Below, one piece after another: positions 54,487 through 64,000 of a DNA stretch of 64,000 nt (its first letter is position 1; each line of letters begins with the position of its first letter). The notes below the pieces were generated by a model. The model was not told the origin of the DNA. It saw nothing but the letters and a program-made list of their open reading frames with translations, and did no database searches. This DNA comes from Endothia cerciana (Eukaryota > Ascomycota > Sordariomycetes > Diaporthales > Cryphonectriaceae). The stretch is taken from the NCBI GenBank assembly GCA_026119935.1, contig JALRMH010000008.1, forward strand, positions 930,001 through 994,000, read 5' to 3'. The translations under genes and the position numbers were made by a program.

Positions 54487-57169
54487 CTATGCTCTCTCCG
54501 AGCCACTGTGTAATTGACCAGCGCCTCGAAATTGGATCTTGGGTGATGAGACGGATAGAGGGGGACCAGATTGACTCAGCTCGGTGGTGAGCGCTTCATT
54601 TTCTGTCCCTGATGACTCGACAACAAGATTGTGAGACTCGGAACCAAAATCGAGGCCTCCGAGCTCGTTATTCCAGGCCTCATTATTCCAAAATTCGTCA
54701 TTCGTTACATCATGGATTCCAGAAGTCGTAAAATCGAGGGCTACTATGCTGTGGGGCTGTGTAGCAACGGGAGTTGGGGGCACCATTTGATTCTCAACAA
54801 TGGACGAGTCGGGATCTGATGTCCCGTTCCCAGGACTCGAATCGTGACTTGCCACCGGTCGTTGCGACCTCCAAGCCTGGAATATTTGCCGGAAAGCAAG
54901 GTTGATGACTCGACCAATAGATGCATCCATCTCGACGGGTGTCTCAGCGAGAAAACCTCGGTCTCTCAGCGAGGAGGTGACCACTCTTGGGCCCTCATTC
55001 TCGACATATGAAGCCAGTCCGAGTGCGTGAATATGCACCTCGCCACAGAGATCGAATGAAGGGTTCTGGGGCCGAGGTATTCCTGGAAAGATTATATCCC
55101 AAATACTAAACCATTGCTCGGAAAGATCGTGTTCCTTGTCCACGCGTCTTCTCAGTGCGGTAACCACATCGTGAGATAGACCCTCTGGAAGCTCCGAGGT
55201 CGACTCTTGACAAGGAGCAACGAAGGCTTGCCGAACATGGTCATCTTTTTGCTGCGCCGTGTCGAATGGTGCTTTGCAACGGGGGCAATAGTTGGGATTC
55301 TGCTGATGCTTCCTCCAAAAGTGTTGCTTGATCTCACCAACTGTCTTGAAGCCGTTCTTGCGAATGCCACATGCAGGATATCGCTCTGGATTCCTTTTCT
55401 GGAAATGACAGGCAAGACGGATGTGTCCAGGAGACACCTGCTTTCGGCTCTTTTTGACTAATGGTCCTTGATCATCAAGCTCATTAGACAATTCGATGTC
55501 TTGCCGTGGTCTCTTGGAGGAACGCGGCCCCTCATTCGTCCGGAGAGGAGGCTCAGTGACTGGGGAGGGGTTTGGCTGGGAATCGATCTGTCCTCGAGTC
55601 CACTGCTGGTAGGAGGCGACCAATACCTGGACTGAAGCTGCCTCGACAGTTGCAAGTGAAGAGGCCGTATCGGTACGCAGAGGCAGCTCCAAGTCTGCCA
55701 CCAGCCACGTCCATTCATGATTGAAGGCTGACTCTTCACTGTCAGCACTGTCGGTGGTATCGCTGAGTGTGACACAGCTAAAGCTCCTTGATGAGTCCGG
55801 GCTATCAGGGATTCTAGCGGGGACTAGGGTGTCAATGTTTGCCAATTTATTATCTGTGCACAGTTGCTGCGTGCCATCTGGGGGCTGTGGCTGAGGGGGA
55901 GCCAAAGAAGTCTCAAGTTTTTGATCCAACTTTCTATTTTCTGTGCAGGGCATCCCATTGCCAACTGCCTTATCAAAAGGCAAGGACGCAGTCACACCCA
56001 AGCACCAGTCCAAGTCCATGTGCAACATGCTTGGAATCTCTGGATGCTTTAGATGGCTTTCACTGGATCCGGAGTGTCCAAGGCCAGCCCAAGGTGTGCT
56101 ATGTGCGTCCAAAAAAGGATCTTGCAGTTCATACATGTAGTTGAAAGGACCGTGCGATGATAGGGCGAGCTCAGGCTGCTGTCCACGCTTCGTTTTGTCT
56201 GTCACCTCATCATTGGTCCCCGTGTCATCATCATTGCTGCCCATTGTGGCATCTCCATCCCCGGGGGTATCATATTTTTTGCGGAGATCAGGTCGACGTT
56301 CGAATATTTGACCAATCATTCGGTCGTGAATGTCGCGGTATCTGAGCGCGCTCACCAGGCGGTTGTAGTCGTCATCACGGCTGTTTCTCTTAGGAGAGGC
56401 AGAATCGAGGTGAGCAGGTATGGCGGATGCATGCTGATCAGGCGTCACTGAAATAGCTGAATCGTCGATTGTGTCAGCGTCGCGAGTCACACTCCGGCTG
56501 CCTGGGATGGGCAGTGCGACCTGGCCGCGAAGCGCTGCAGCTGAGAAGGCTGGCGGCCCTGCAGTAGATGCGATGATGACCGCCCATTCAGGTGCCAGGG
56601 ATCTATCATCGAGGTCGCCTTGTTCAGCTCGCCGGATCAGGCCGACCCAGGCCTCCACGTTCCGACGTATCTGCTCCTGTACGAGCGAGGCGATAATCTC
56701 GTCGCTTCTCCCCAAGTGTTCGCAAATCGCCGAGTGCAGGAGTGCCTTCTGGTCCGATAAGATGTATTCGGTTTGTGAACGAAGAAGTTGAATGATTTCT
56801 GAATCAACGGCCTCGGGCCTCGCTTGTGATTGTGCCGGTAGACTAAGAGCTCCAACGTTAGCAGAAGAAGCTTCCTGCATAAGGGGCGAGCCTGACATCT
56901 TGAGCAAGGACGTCTCGTTGAGCTTAGGGGATCCCCATTGCTTAAGTTGGGCCCGATAAGCCCTCACACTAAAGTCCTGTCAGATCAAGAAACATGCATA
57001 GCTTGTAGAGGATTCAGCAGACTGATGGAGAGGGGACGGTATCGCTAACGTACGAGGCCTTGAATCCCTTACCCTCCTCCATTATCTTCATAGTTTCTTC
57101 CAAAGTCTTTCCCTGGACCTTGTAAAGGCCCAGAATCGCACTCTTGTGCTCTTGCCATCCTCTCGTCAT
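54487..57169 (-). CDS. Clr5-domain protein with degenerate C2H2 zinc-finger region
   Basis: Exon 1 is 57169-57054, exon 2 is 56968-54487; the 85-nt intron is GTACGT..CTGAC..TTTAG. Splicing gives GFKA-S-VRAYRAQLKQWG in frame and about 865 residues. The N-terminal 52 residues are a Clr5 domain (WQEHKSAILGLY, KTLEETMKIMEE, FKAS-RAY-LKQWG), a fungal module often at the N-terminus of putative regulators. Residues about 90-520 are low-complexity with acidic and Ser-rich patches and a basic KRPRQD. Residues about 550-625 hold LACHFQKRNPERYPACG, KQHFWRKHQ, YCPRCKAPF and DDHVRQ, a pattern common in fungal two-finger proteins in which one Cys/His ligand set is imperfect. It is probably a nuclear regulator. 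It could also act in non-self recognition, where Clr5 proteins are frequent; nothing nearby decides. Confidence 0.82.
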
Positions 57170-57962
57170 GCCTGCAGCGTCTGTGACGGGCTTCTTGGGC
57201 TGCTTCCCGATTGATAGCACCTGTTTCGTGGCTGTTTTGCAAGGACTGGGCACCAGCGTTGCAGATATTCGGAGAAGGGCTATACAGTGACAGGAAGAAG
57301 CAGTCGAATCACCGCTCAGGGAGACTGGTAATGAAACAATTTGTTTGGACTGAAAATGTTTGGACAACTCTCAAGGACTCATGGTATGGGCCAGGTCGGT
57401 GTTGACATTGTAACAAGGCTCCGAGGACACATTTGTGTTTTCACCCCACTCGTGACAACCCCTGCAGTCAGTCATGGATGTTGCTGCAGGTCGGCATCGT
57501 GGCGTCGTCACATCCAGCAGCGACCTCACAAGACTGTGGCTTTGATGTACAGATCATTTTGGTCCAGCATCACATCGCGTGTGTTGTAGCATCCAGTGAT
57601 CTGGATGAGAAGAAAAAAAAAAAAAATTCCTAGGGAGGCGGTCCTGTCCAAATGGTCGGATAGGTTACTTCAGGTATTGGTGTCCACGTTCCCAAGCTTC
57701 TCCAAGAGTGAAGTCTCAACATGATCCGCCGAGAAACAACTGTGATGGAGCTCAGAAGCGCTCACAGACGTAGAGATGATGGAAAGCCCTTAATGTTATA
57801 TAAAGCTATCGTTCTGGGGCTCGTGGCTCGTTGATGGAAGATTTGAGCGTATCGTACATACTTGATCCTTAAGGGGCGAGATCACGATCGTACTCCGTCT
57901 TCGAGTTCTCGGGTTTCTTCGATCTATCTTCCTACGGAGGTTGCCTCTTGATTGACTCAACC
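57170..57962. other. Divergent intergenic region
   Basis: Promoter of the Clr5 gene (minus) and the small helical protein gene (plus). It has an A14 run at 57613-57626 and a strong TATATAAAG at 57797-57805, about 160 nt before the plus-strand ATG. Confidence 0.6.
57797..57805 (+). promoter_or_regulatory. TATA box (TATATAAAG)
   Basis: A perfect TATA consensus 158-166 nt upstream of the ATG at 57963, leaving room for a leader of about 130 nt. Confidence 0.5.
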
Positions 57963-58333
57963 ATGCCTCAAAGCTCAGCTCGTCCAGCGGCTGTCACAGA
58001 GAAAGGCGGGCAAGCCCTCCTGACCCGGCTCCTCACCTGGGGGCCGAACATGTTATGGCTAACAAGTAGAGCAGGAAGCCCAAGAACCAGCCTGCATTGC
58101 TCGAGGAATATCTCAACAGCCGACCTTCAGTAGTGGACCGCCTCGCAAATGGGATCCAAGCCCAGGACGTCAACACCAAGACGGCCGAAGTTCAGACCAT
58201 GCTGGACGAGTGGCAGTTGAGGTTCGCACCCAATGAAAAGGTCAACGAGTGGCAGAGAATGTTGAATAAGGCGGGGAGTTATGCCATGGTGGCTGAAGTA
58301 ACCAGGAAAATAGAGATAGACTTGAGGCAGTGA
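57963..58333 (+). CDS. Small helical protein, unrecognised (gene model tentative)
   Basis: The proposed exons are 57963-57992 (MPQSSARPAA) and 58070-58333, joined in phase 0 through a 77-nt intron ending GCTAACAAGTAG. The donor GTCACA is weak. The product is 97 residues, rich in charged amphipathic helix: PALLEEYLNSRPSVVDRLA, then TKTAEVQTMLDEWQLRF, then VNEWQRMLNKAGSYAM. It looks like a real protein and no other gene overlaps it. The ATG context (caacc-ATG) and an upstream TATA box support a gene. The unspliced first frame would end after about 60 codons. Function unknown. Confidence 0.45.
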
Positions 58334-60029
58334 TCATGAATCGTCACGACGGCGGGAGGCCTGGGTCTGGGAGATCAGTCTGAGCTCCAGTCATCGCGAC
58401 GATGAGGTTGATGAGGCGACGAACGAAGGATGTCGATTACGTTTGAGGACGCCAGGCTTTCCCCTTGGAATCCGACATTGTGTCATTGTCTGTTTGCAAG
58501 GAGTTGAGTGTTCATGCCTAGAGGTGCTGAGTATATCGTCGGGCCTTCACCGCTGTAGCTGAGGTGACAGCCTCCTTACCCAACGTACCTCTGGAGACAG
58601 CATTGCAAGATACAGCTGAAACAACAATTTCAAGTCCCTGACGGGACAGGCCCTTTCCACGCCCAGGGAGGGTCGATTCTGAAGCCACCTGCTGAGGTCT
58701 TTGACAGCCTATAGGTCTCAAGTTCCCAAGTACCTTAGCACGGGCGAGGCGCACGGCAGCAGTGTGGTGAAGTCGAACGTGCTGGGGGTCTTTGGGTCTC
58801 ATACATAGCAAGCGAGATATCGGGCCAGGATGAACGTCTGATGTTCGGATGACCGAAGATCATGCAGGGATAGATCCGGCTTGACCCTTGAACTTGGAAC
58901 CACAGCTTCAGATGGCATCCAGCTTGTGCCAACCGGCCCTGTAAGATTTAAGATTTTACGAGAGCTCGTCACCGGAGCGGCAAGTAGTCCGCCCAACGGC
59001 CGTTGGCTGAATTAGTATATGATGTGCAGAGAAACGGGTGATTGACGACAGTGAGACTCGACCTCGCAGCCTAACACTCCAGACCTAATAGCTCAGAGGA
59101 GAGGAGACGAGATGGTGATGGATGCAGCAGGAGAGAAGAGGGGAGGCATGTTAAGAGGTATCGCCGGGTTGATCCTATCGAAGTTTGTTCGCGGTCTTTC
59201 GTGATGTCGTCGATAGGATTCGAGAATTTGAAAGTTGGACGTTAACAACCATGTAAGCCGCTAAACCGTGCCGAGCTAGTGCGGATACTGTCTGCGCTGT
59301 GCCGTGAGCTGTCGTGTGCTGTCGTGTGATACTGGGTAATCCCGTCCCAGGGGGTCCGGTCCCCCTTCTGAAGTGCTATCGCAAGCTAGGCTGCAAAACG
59401 AGGCCCACCGAGCTGCAACAGTGGACGGGGACAGTGGAGCCGCTGCCCAAGTGGACGCTCTTGACCCTGCGCATTCAAATTTGGCGCTACGTGATTGACG
59501 ACTGTCGTCGTCGAACTTGAATCTCGACCCTGACGTTTCTTTTCTCCCTTCCACTGACTCCCTGCACTCAATCGCCACCAGTCGCAAGCTGAATCCAAGC
59601 ATCCTCCGGTGTCTCCAAGTCACAGAGCATCACCATCACGGTCTGAGGAGAACGGCTCTGTCTTCCTTCGAAACAGACGCGCAACAAGTATCCGCTTGGC
59701 GCATATTTCCCCCCCCCCCCCCAATCGGATACCTAGTGCGCCCTCGACATCGGAGGCGAAGATTGCTTCTCACGCGTCGCTCGAGGACGAAGAAATGGTC
59801 ACGTCAATCATCCGTCGGAAGAGCACACCATCTCTGCTGCGATTCGACCAAGTCTCCACGGTTGTCTGGCCATGATTCCAGGCGTGACTGGCCGCCACTG
59901 CCTTGCTATCTACCAGCAACGCTCTTGGTAGACGAGTCCGACCTGGAATCTGTTCCGTGCGAGGTAGTGCGTATCGCACCACACGCCTTTGAGACACCTA
60001 CCTCGGCGCCCGCTGAGACACTCGACACA
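58334..60029. other. Intergenic/leader region before the large disordered-protein gene
   Basis: No separate gene is seen. The frame of the downstream gene is open from 59517, but without an ATG until 60030. The stretch 59500-60029 is CT-rich with a C14 run (59709-59722) and has the character of a long 5' UTR. Confidence 0.5.
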
Positions 60030-63000
60030 ATGCTGGGTCACCTTCGATTCCACAGGCGCGGTCACTCCAACCCCTCCTCCCCGGTCCCGGACCAGTTGAG
60101 CCCCTTCGACCACGGTGAACACCCCCAGAGCGTTCAGGATATCTCGTCACGTCCCGAGTTCTTACCCAGACCCACCAATGCTTCCAATACTCCACCCGTC
60201 CACCCTTCGAGCAGTCGCTCGGACCCGGAACCTGCGCCCAACCAGAAGGCCTCAGAGCAGTCCTTGAAGGACACAAGCTCGCAGCCCGTCCGATCCACTC
60301 CGAATGGCATGGACTCCGGCTTCATAGGCGGCCTCGCCCTCCAGAACTACCGCCGTGCGTTCGAGTCCACACGCCCAGAACAGCCCGAATCTGCTGCTCA
60401 GGGCTCGACGGCCCAAGTCGTGGCACGGGCCAAACCTGTACCTCCACCAATAAATACCGACCTGCCCTCGACACGACCACCCCCGATTCCGATCAAGGAG
60501 GTCGGAACTACTGCCTCGCCATCCTCCTTCGTCGCGCCGACAGACCTACAGAACAATGCTGGCGCTACAGGGAAGAGGCCGGCCGGGACAAAGCTCACCT
60601 CCGAGCTCCCCACGCTGGCTAGGTCTCAAACGGCCGCGGAAACGCAGAGGGGCAAGAAGGGGCTGCCATTTCTGAAGAACCCAATGTCTGGATTGCTGAT
60701 GCGCCGCAAGGCCTCCCAAAACGCGCCCGACCTACGTCCTCTTCCCCTGCCGCAGAAAGCCACCGAGTCGACCTATGATCCCCGGATAAGAGGCACACGG
60801 GTGCATGATTTCAGCGCGCCGAGGCAACGGGTGATCCCTACGAGGAAACCCACGGTGCCTGGCGCCGAGGTCTGGACTGGTTGGGATAAGTACCACAATG
60901 GACCGCAATCCAACGCCTCGGATCTACCGCTACGGGTAGAGACTACCAAAAGCAGCAGTGCTGCATCGGAAGCCACACAAGCCGCAGCGTCGGATGGTGA
61001 CGACACGCAACAGCCCCTTGAGCGTGCCGAGGCGCCCTCTCAAAAGCCGGCACAGGCGAGCAAGAGGATATCTCTGGAGGACAAACCCCTCCCAGTGAAG
61101 CCACCAGGACCAAAGGATGTCGCTGAATCGACCCGTTCCGTGTCTACCAAGTCACGGCCCATTTCGGTAGCCTCGTCCATGCAGAGGACAAATCTCTCGA
61201 CCAGAACAGACCGGTCCCGTCACATCTCCCTTTCCGAAGACACCTTGTCCGCGCTGCCTAAACATATGAAGAGCACATCCTCGCGCTTCAGCTTCGACAT
61301 GATAGGAGCTGCCAGGGCCGAGAAACTGCTCGAAGAGAGGCATCGGCAGAGGGAGTTGGAAAGGAAGGCCAACGGCGATCCGCCTGCCAGAGACTCAAGA
61401 TTTGACGACTTCGACGAAGACACCTTTGACTATGATGCTGCAATGGATGATAGTGGGCTGGAAGAGGCGATCCCGGGCGTGAATGCTGATTACGAAGACC
61501 ATTACTACGAGGAGGACATCCCAATGGTTGGCGGCGACGATATCATAGACGAGGAGGATGATCCCGATAATGATCAGGAGAACTTCGCCGGCTTCGTGTT
61601 CTCGAGATCGAATCCACAGTCATCCCTGGTAAGCCCAGCGACACCAGGTATGGTCATCACGCCACGAGACGCAAGTGGGAGGCCCATAGGGCACGCAATC
61701 ACCACCGATAGAACACTAGACTTGTTATCTGTCCCATCACCACTGCCAATGGAAGACAATATCAACAAAAAGCACCAGGAAGACGCCCAGCTTGCTGGTC
61801 TCGGTATCCAGGGCTTCAAAGCTCCAGAAAACACGCAATACGATCCCACAGTCTTCCAAGAGAGACGGAACATGCCCACCGACGATGGTTCAGGATCAGT
61901 ACATACGCAAGACAAAGGCATATACTATGACGCTGGCCTACTAGAAGAATTGCAGATGGAGGCAGACGAGATCCAGAAACCCGATTTTGATGAGTCCATC
62001 TTCGACGACGACGATACAGACGGTTTCGGCCGACCAATCCCAGGTGTCTTTGCCCAGAATCTTGCCATGAGAGAAGAGGAACAAAAGAAGCGAGAGTCGG
62101 ACATGACATCTCATTCAGAGGCATCATCATCAACAGCGCATACGTCGGTCAGCATGGGCATGCAGGCCGTGCCGCCGGCGGACAAGGACGTAGAAGCCTC
62201 GAAGAGGCAATCGCCAGTGCCCACCTCTGCACCCCGAGAGCAGGAGCACACAGCCGCTGCGTACCAGAAAGCCCTCGCTGATGCCGCACACAAAGCTGCC
62301 GCTACTGGCTGGAAATCACGGTGGGATGATGGTTCTGAATCGCCTACACCGCTAGGAGATCCCGATGTGTTGATCACATCGCCAACAACCGGTTCTCAGC
62401 CGAGTAGTGCCGGCTTTCAGGGCGACAACTCTTTCCAGGCGGATGAGTATGAGGATGACGGATTTGGGGGTGGGTTCGATGATGAGTTCGATGATGATCT
62501 CCTCGATGAGGCTTTCATAGCAGAGGCGAACGCCGAGGCCTTGGCCTACGATTCTGAAGGCTTCTATGGCGACGAATTCGGCTTCTACTCGGCACCGGTC
62601 CCAGCCCGCAATGGCTCCCATGGGTCCTCGGCCCCTAGCAGCGCATCGTCGCATGGCAATGAGAGCCAATATGGAGGATACTTTGGGCCCTCTGGCGCGA
62701 TAGGTCGCAGCGCCAGCGGCCGTGTGCTTCGCGAGCCGAATCTCACACCCATCACCGAGCGCTCCGAATACTCCAACCGCAACTCGATGATGTCCATGGT
62801 CTTACCTAGCGCGACTCTGTCAGACCTCCGCAATTCGATGGTAAGCCCCAACCTCGTGCACATGGCGCCAGGCGTCGACGACAGTGAAGCATTCTCCCTC
62901 AGCGGCCTGCAGCGCCTTCGCGGCAAGACTTTTGGCGGCAGTCAGATCAGCCTAAGCTCCTCTCGTGACGGCAGTCCGCGATCGGAACGTGCGCCACTGC

Positions 63001-63953
63001 ACGAGCGATTCGAGGGCGCATCAAGTCCCGCACCATGGGAGCTTGTGAGGCCCCAGTCTCACGTGGGCACCGCCAGCGGGCCGCAGCCCCATGAGAGGAA
63101 AAATTCGGCTTACTCGGCCTGGAGTAATTCTGATGCTGCCAGTGCTGCGGGGAGCCCGACCCTGACCGTGACTGGCTTGCCTCTGCCGAACAATAGCATT
63201 CCGCCTCAGCCACTATTCTCGCCACCGCCGCCACCGGTCCCACAGCCTTCACCCGGACCGCAATGTCCACCTGTTTTCGAGGATGAGGCTGAAGAGGTGC
63301 CGAGTCCGGGGAGGACACTGAAGGGTACACCCATCGACGGCGAGATGGAGCCTAGCGCTGTGATGGCGCTGACGGACGACAGTCTCACAGCAGTGAATGA
63401 TGCCAACTCGCTCAGTGCGGAATTGGGTGACTTCGTGCTAGGAGAGTATGGCCAAACGGGAGCGAATGCGGATGGAAATACCCTGCACAATATGATGGCG
63501 GCTAAAGACGATTATATGTTTGGCAGCACTCCTTCTGCACCCACGGTAACATCGGCGAAATATGGTGCCGCTAAGCTTGGGACCACCACGGATTCATCGA
63601 CCAAGGCCGCGAGCGCCGTCATGGTAACGGAAGTCGATTATTCTGGGCCCCAGAATGTCCACATAAACAATGCCGCATTCAAACCCAATGCAACGGTCGT
63701 CCCTATCGACAAAGATGTCTCCATCTACTCAATACCGCCCTCGTCCTCACCGCTAGATGATCCGTCCACACCGTTCCGGGACGCAAGGGCATCCTCTCCC
63801 GGGCGAAACGTTCAACAGCGTTCATCCGTGCCTGCTATGGATGACCGCTCCACTTTCCTCCGCAACACTCGGATCCCGCGCAGTATCTTTGCTGTGAGGG
63901 AGGGGGAGGACGACAAGGCTGCTGCTCTGAATCAGAGCGCTCTGGTGGGTTAG
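60030..63953 (+). CDS. Large acidic, mostly disordered protein (1307 aa), function unknown
   Basis: Single exon from the first in-frame ATG (acaATGctgggtcac, MLGHLRFHRRGHSN) to TAG. I do not recognise an enzymatic domain. Order: a Pro/Ser-rich N-terminus; a basic segment KGLPFLKNPMSGLLMRRK; DPRIRGTRVHDFSAPR; a charged helix with AEKLLEERHRQRELERK; acidic runs (DDFDEDTFDYDAAMDDS, EEDDPDNDQEN); FGRPIPGVFAQN; an alanine-rich helix; a second Asp/Gly acidic run (DDGFGGGFDDEFDDD). Then comes YGGYFGPSGAIGRSASGRVL and REPNLTPITERSEYSNRNS, a segment that looks strongly conserved, followed by Ser-rich and proline-rich (FSPPPPPVPQPSP) stretches. I believe relatives exist across Pezizomycotina as uncharacterised proteins. 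A scaffold or polarity role would fit but is a guess. Confidence 0.8.
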   Translation: MLGHLRFHRRGHSNPSSPVPDQLSPFDHGEHPQSVQDISSRPEFLPRPTNASNTPPVHPSSSRSDPEPAPNQKASEQSLKDTSSQPVRSTPNGMDSGFIGGLALQNYRRAFESTRPEQPESAAQGSTAQVVARAKPVPPPINTDLPSTRPPPIPIKEVGTTASPSSFVAPTDLQNNAGATGKRPAGTKLTSELPTLARSQTAAETQRGKKGLPFLKNPMSGLLMRRKASQNAPDLRPLPLPQKATESTYDPRIRGTRVHDFSAPRQRVIPTRKPTVPGAEVWTGWDKYHNGPQSNASDLPLRVETTKSSSAASEATQAAASDGDDTQQPLERAEAPSQKPAQASKRISLEDKPLPVKPPGPKDVAESTRSVSTKSRPISVASSMQRTNLSTRTDRSRHISLSEDTLSALPKHMKSTSSRFSFDMIGAARAEKLLEERHRQRELERKANGDPPARDSRFDDFDEDTFDYDAAMDDSGLEEAIPGVNADYEDHYYEEDIPMVGGDDIIDEEDDPDNDQENFAGFVFSRSNPQSSLVSPATPGMVITPRDASGRPIGHAITTDRTLDLLSVPSPLPMEDNINKKHQEDAQLAGLGIQGFKAPENTQYDPTVFQERRNMPTDDGSGSVHTQDKGIYYDAGLLEELQMEADEIQKPDFDESIFDDDDTDGFGRPIPGVFAQNLAMREEEQKKRESDMTSHSEASSSTAHTSVSMGMQAVPPADKDVEASKRQSPVPTSAPREQEHTAAAYQKALADAAHKAAATGWKSRWDDGSESPTPLGDPDVLITSPTTGSQPSSAGFQGDNSFQADEYEDDGFGGGFDDEFDDDLLDEAFIAEANAEALAYDSEGFYGDEFGFYSAPVPARNGSHGSSAPSSASSHGNESQYGGYFGPSGAIGRSASGRVLREPNLTPITERSEYSNRNSMMSMVLPSATLSDLRNSMVSPNLVHMAPGVDDSEAFSLSGLQRLRGKTFGGSQISLSSSRDGSPRSERAPLHERFEGASSPAPWELVRPQSHVGTASGPQPHERKNSAYSAWSNSDAASAAGSPTLTVTGLPLPNNSIPPQPLFSPPPPPVPQPSPGPQCPPVFEDEAEEVPSPGRTLKGTPIDGEMEPSAVMALTDDSLTAVNDANSLSAELGDFVLGEYGQTGANADGNTLHNMMAAKDDYMFGSTPSAPTVTSAKYGAAKLGTTTDSSTKAASAVMVTEVDYSGPQNVHINNAAFKPNATVVPIDKDVSIYSIPPSSSPLDDPSTPFRDARASSPGRNVQQRSSVPAMDDRSTFLRNTRIPRSIFAVREGEDDKAAALNQSALVG

Positions 63954-64000
63954 AAAAGGATAATTGATTCTCGTCTCTCCAGTTTGCGAACTATGGCGGT

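Noticed and set aside
59517..60029. Extension of the large disordered protein by 171 codons
   Set aside because: Opens with TTG and has no ATG before 60030; CT-rich leader character with a C14 run.

Overview
The window looks like nuclear DNA of a filamentous ascomycete (Pezizomycotina, probably Sordariomycetes). Genes carry short introns of about 50-85 nt with GT..AG ends and CTAAC/CTGAC branch points. Coding DNA is GC-rich, intergenic spaces are long, and the families are typical of moulds: SAPS, AIM6-like, DUF829/PaxU-like, Clr5-domain, secreted A1 aspartic protease and GH29. All products were recognised by reading translations; no database search was possible.

Layout. 1-8770 (minus) is one uninterrupted reading frame for a non-ribosomal peptide synthetase (NRPS)-like protein that runs off the left edge. 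It is followed by about 6.4 kb without a convincing gene. 15148-16600 (plus) is an alpha/beta-hydrolase with one intron. 18192-23240 (minus) is the SIT4-phosphatase-associated (SAPS) protein. After a 3 kb gap, 26200-27147 (plus) is a secreted AIM6-like protein. 28075-30392 (minus) encodes an unrecognised protein with tandem repeats. 30393-38223 is gene-poor and holds a broken chromodomain relic. 38224-40621 holds two divergent short-chain dehydrogenases with a shared 349-nt promoter. A tRNA-Gly(CCC)-like gene lies at 41589-41660. Then come a secreted aspartic protease (42055-43595), a small membrane-protein candidate (44592-44987), a DUF829 protein (45845-46744), a small Cys-rich protein (46989-47318), a secreted alpha-L-fucosidase (49984-52395), a DUF1330-like protein (53159-53602), a Clr5/zinc-finger protein (54487-57169), a small helical protein (57963-58333) and a 1307-residue acidic, largely disordered protein (60030-63953).

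The most striking observation is the NRPS-like gene. Its frame stays open for more than 2,900 codons, yet all three carrier-domain sites lack the phosphopantetheine serine (two Glu, one Leu). Both condensation-type domains lack the catalytic His, and the only near-complete adenylation domain has a degraded P-loop and YxTGD motif. Only the epimerization domain keeps its canonical motif. The nearest gene, the alpha/beta-hydrolase, also lacks its nucleophile serine (Asp instead). Either this is a decaying biosynthetic locus whose frames are still open, or these are retained pseudo-enzymes with another role. The remaining genes look like ordinary housekeeping or secretion genes plus lineage-specific ones, and I see no operon-like or cluster logic linking them apart from the divergent dehydrogenase pair.
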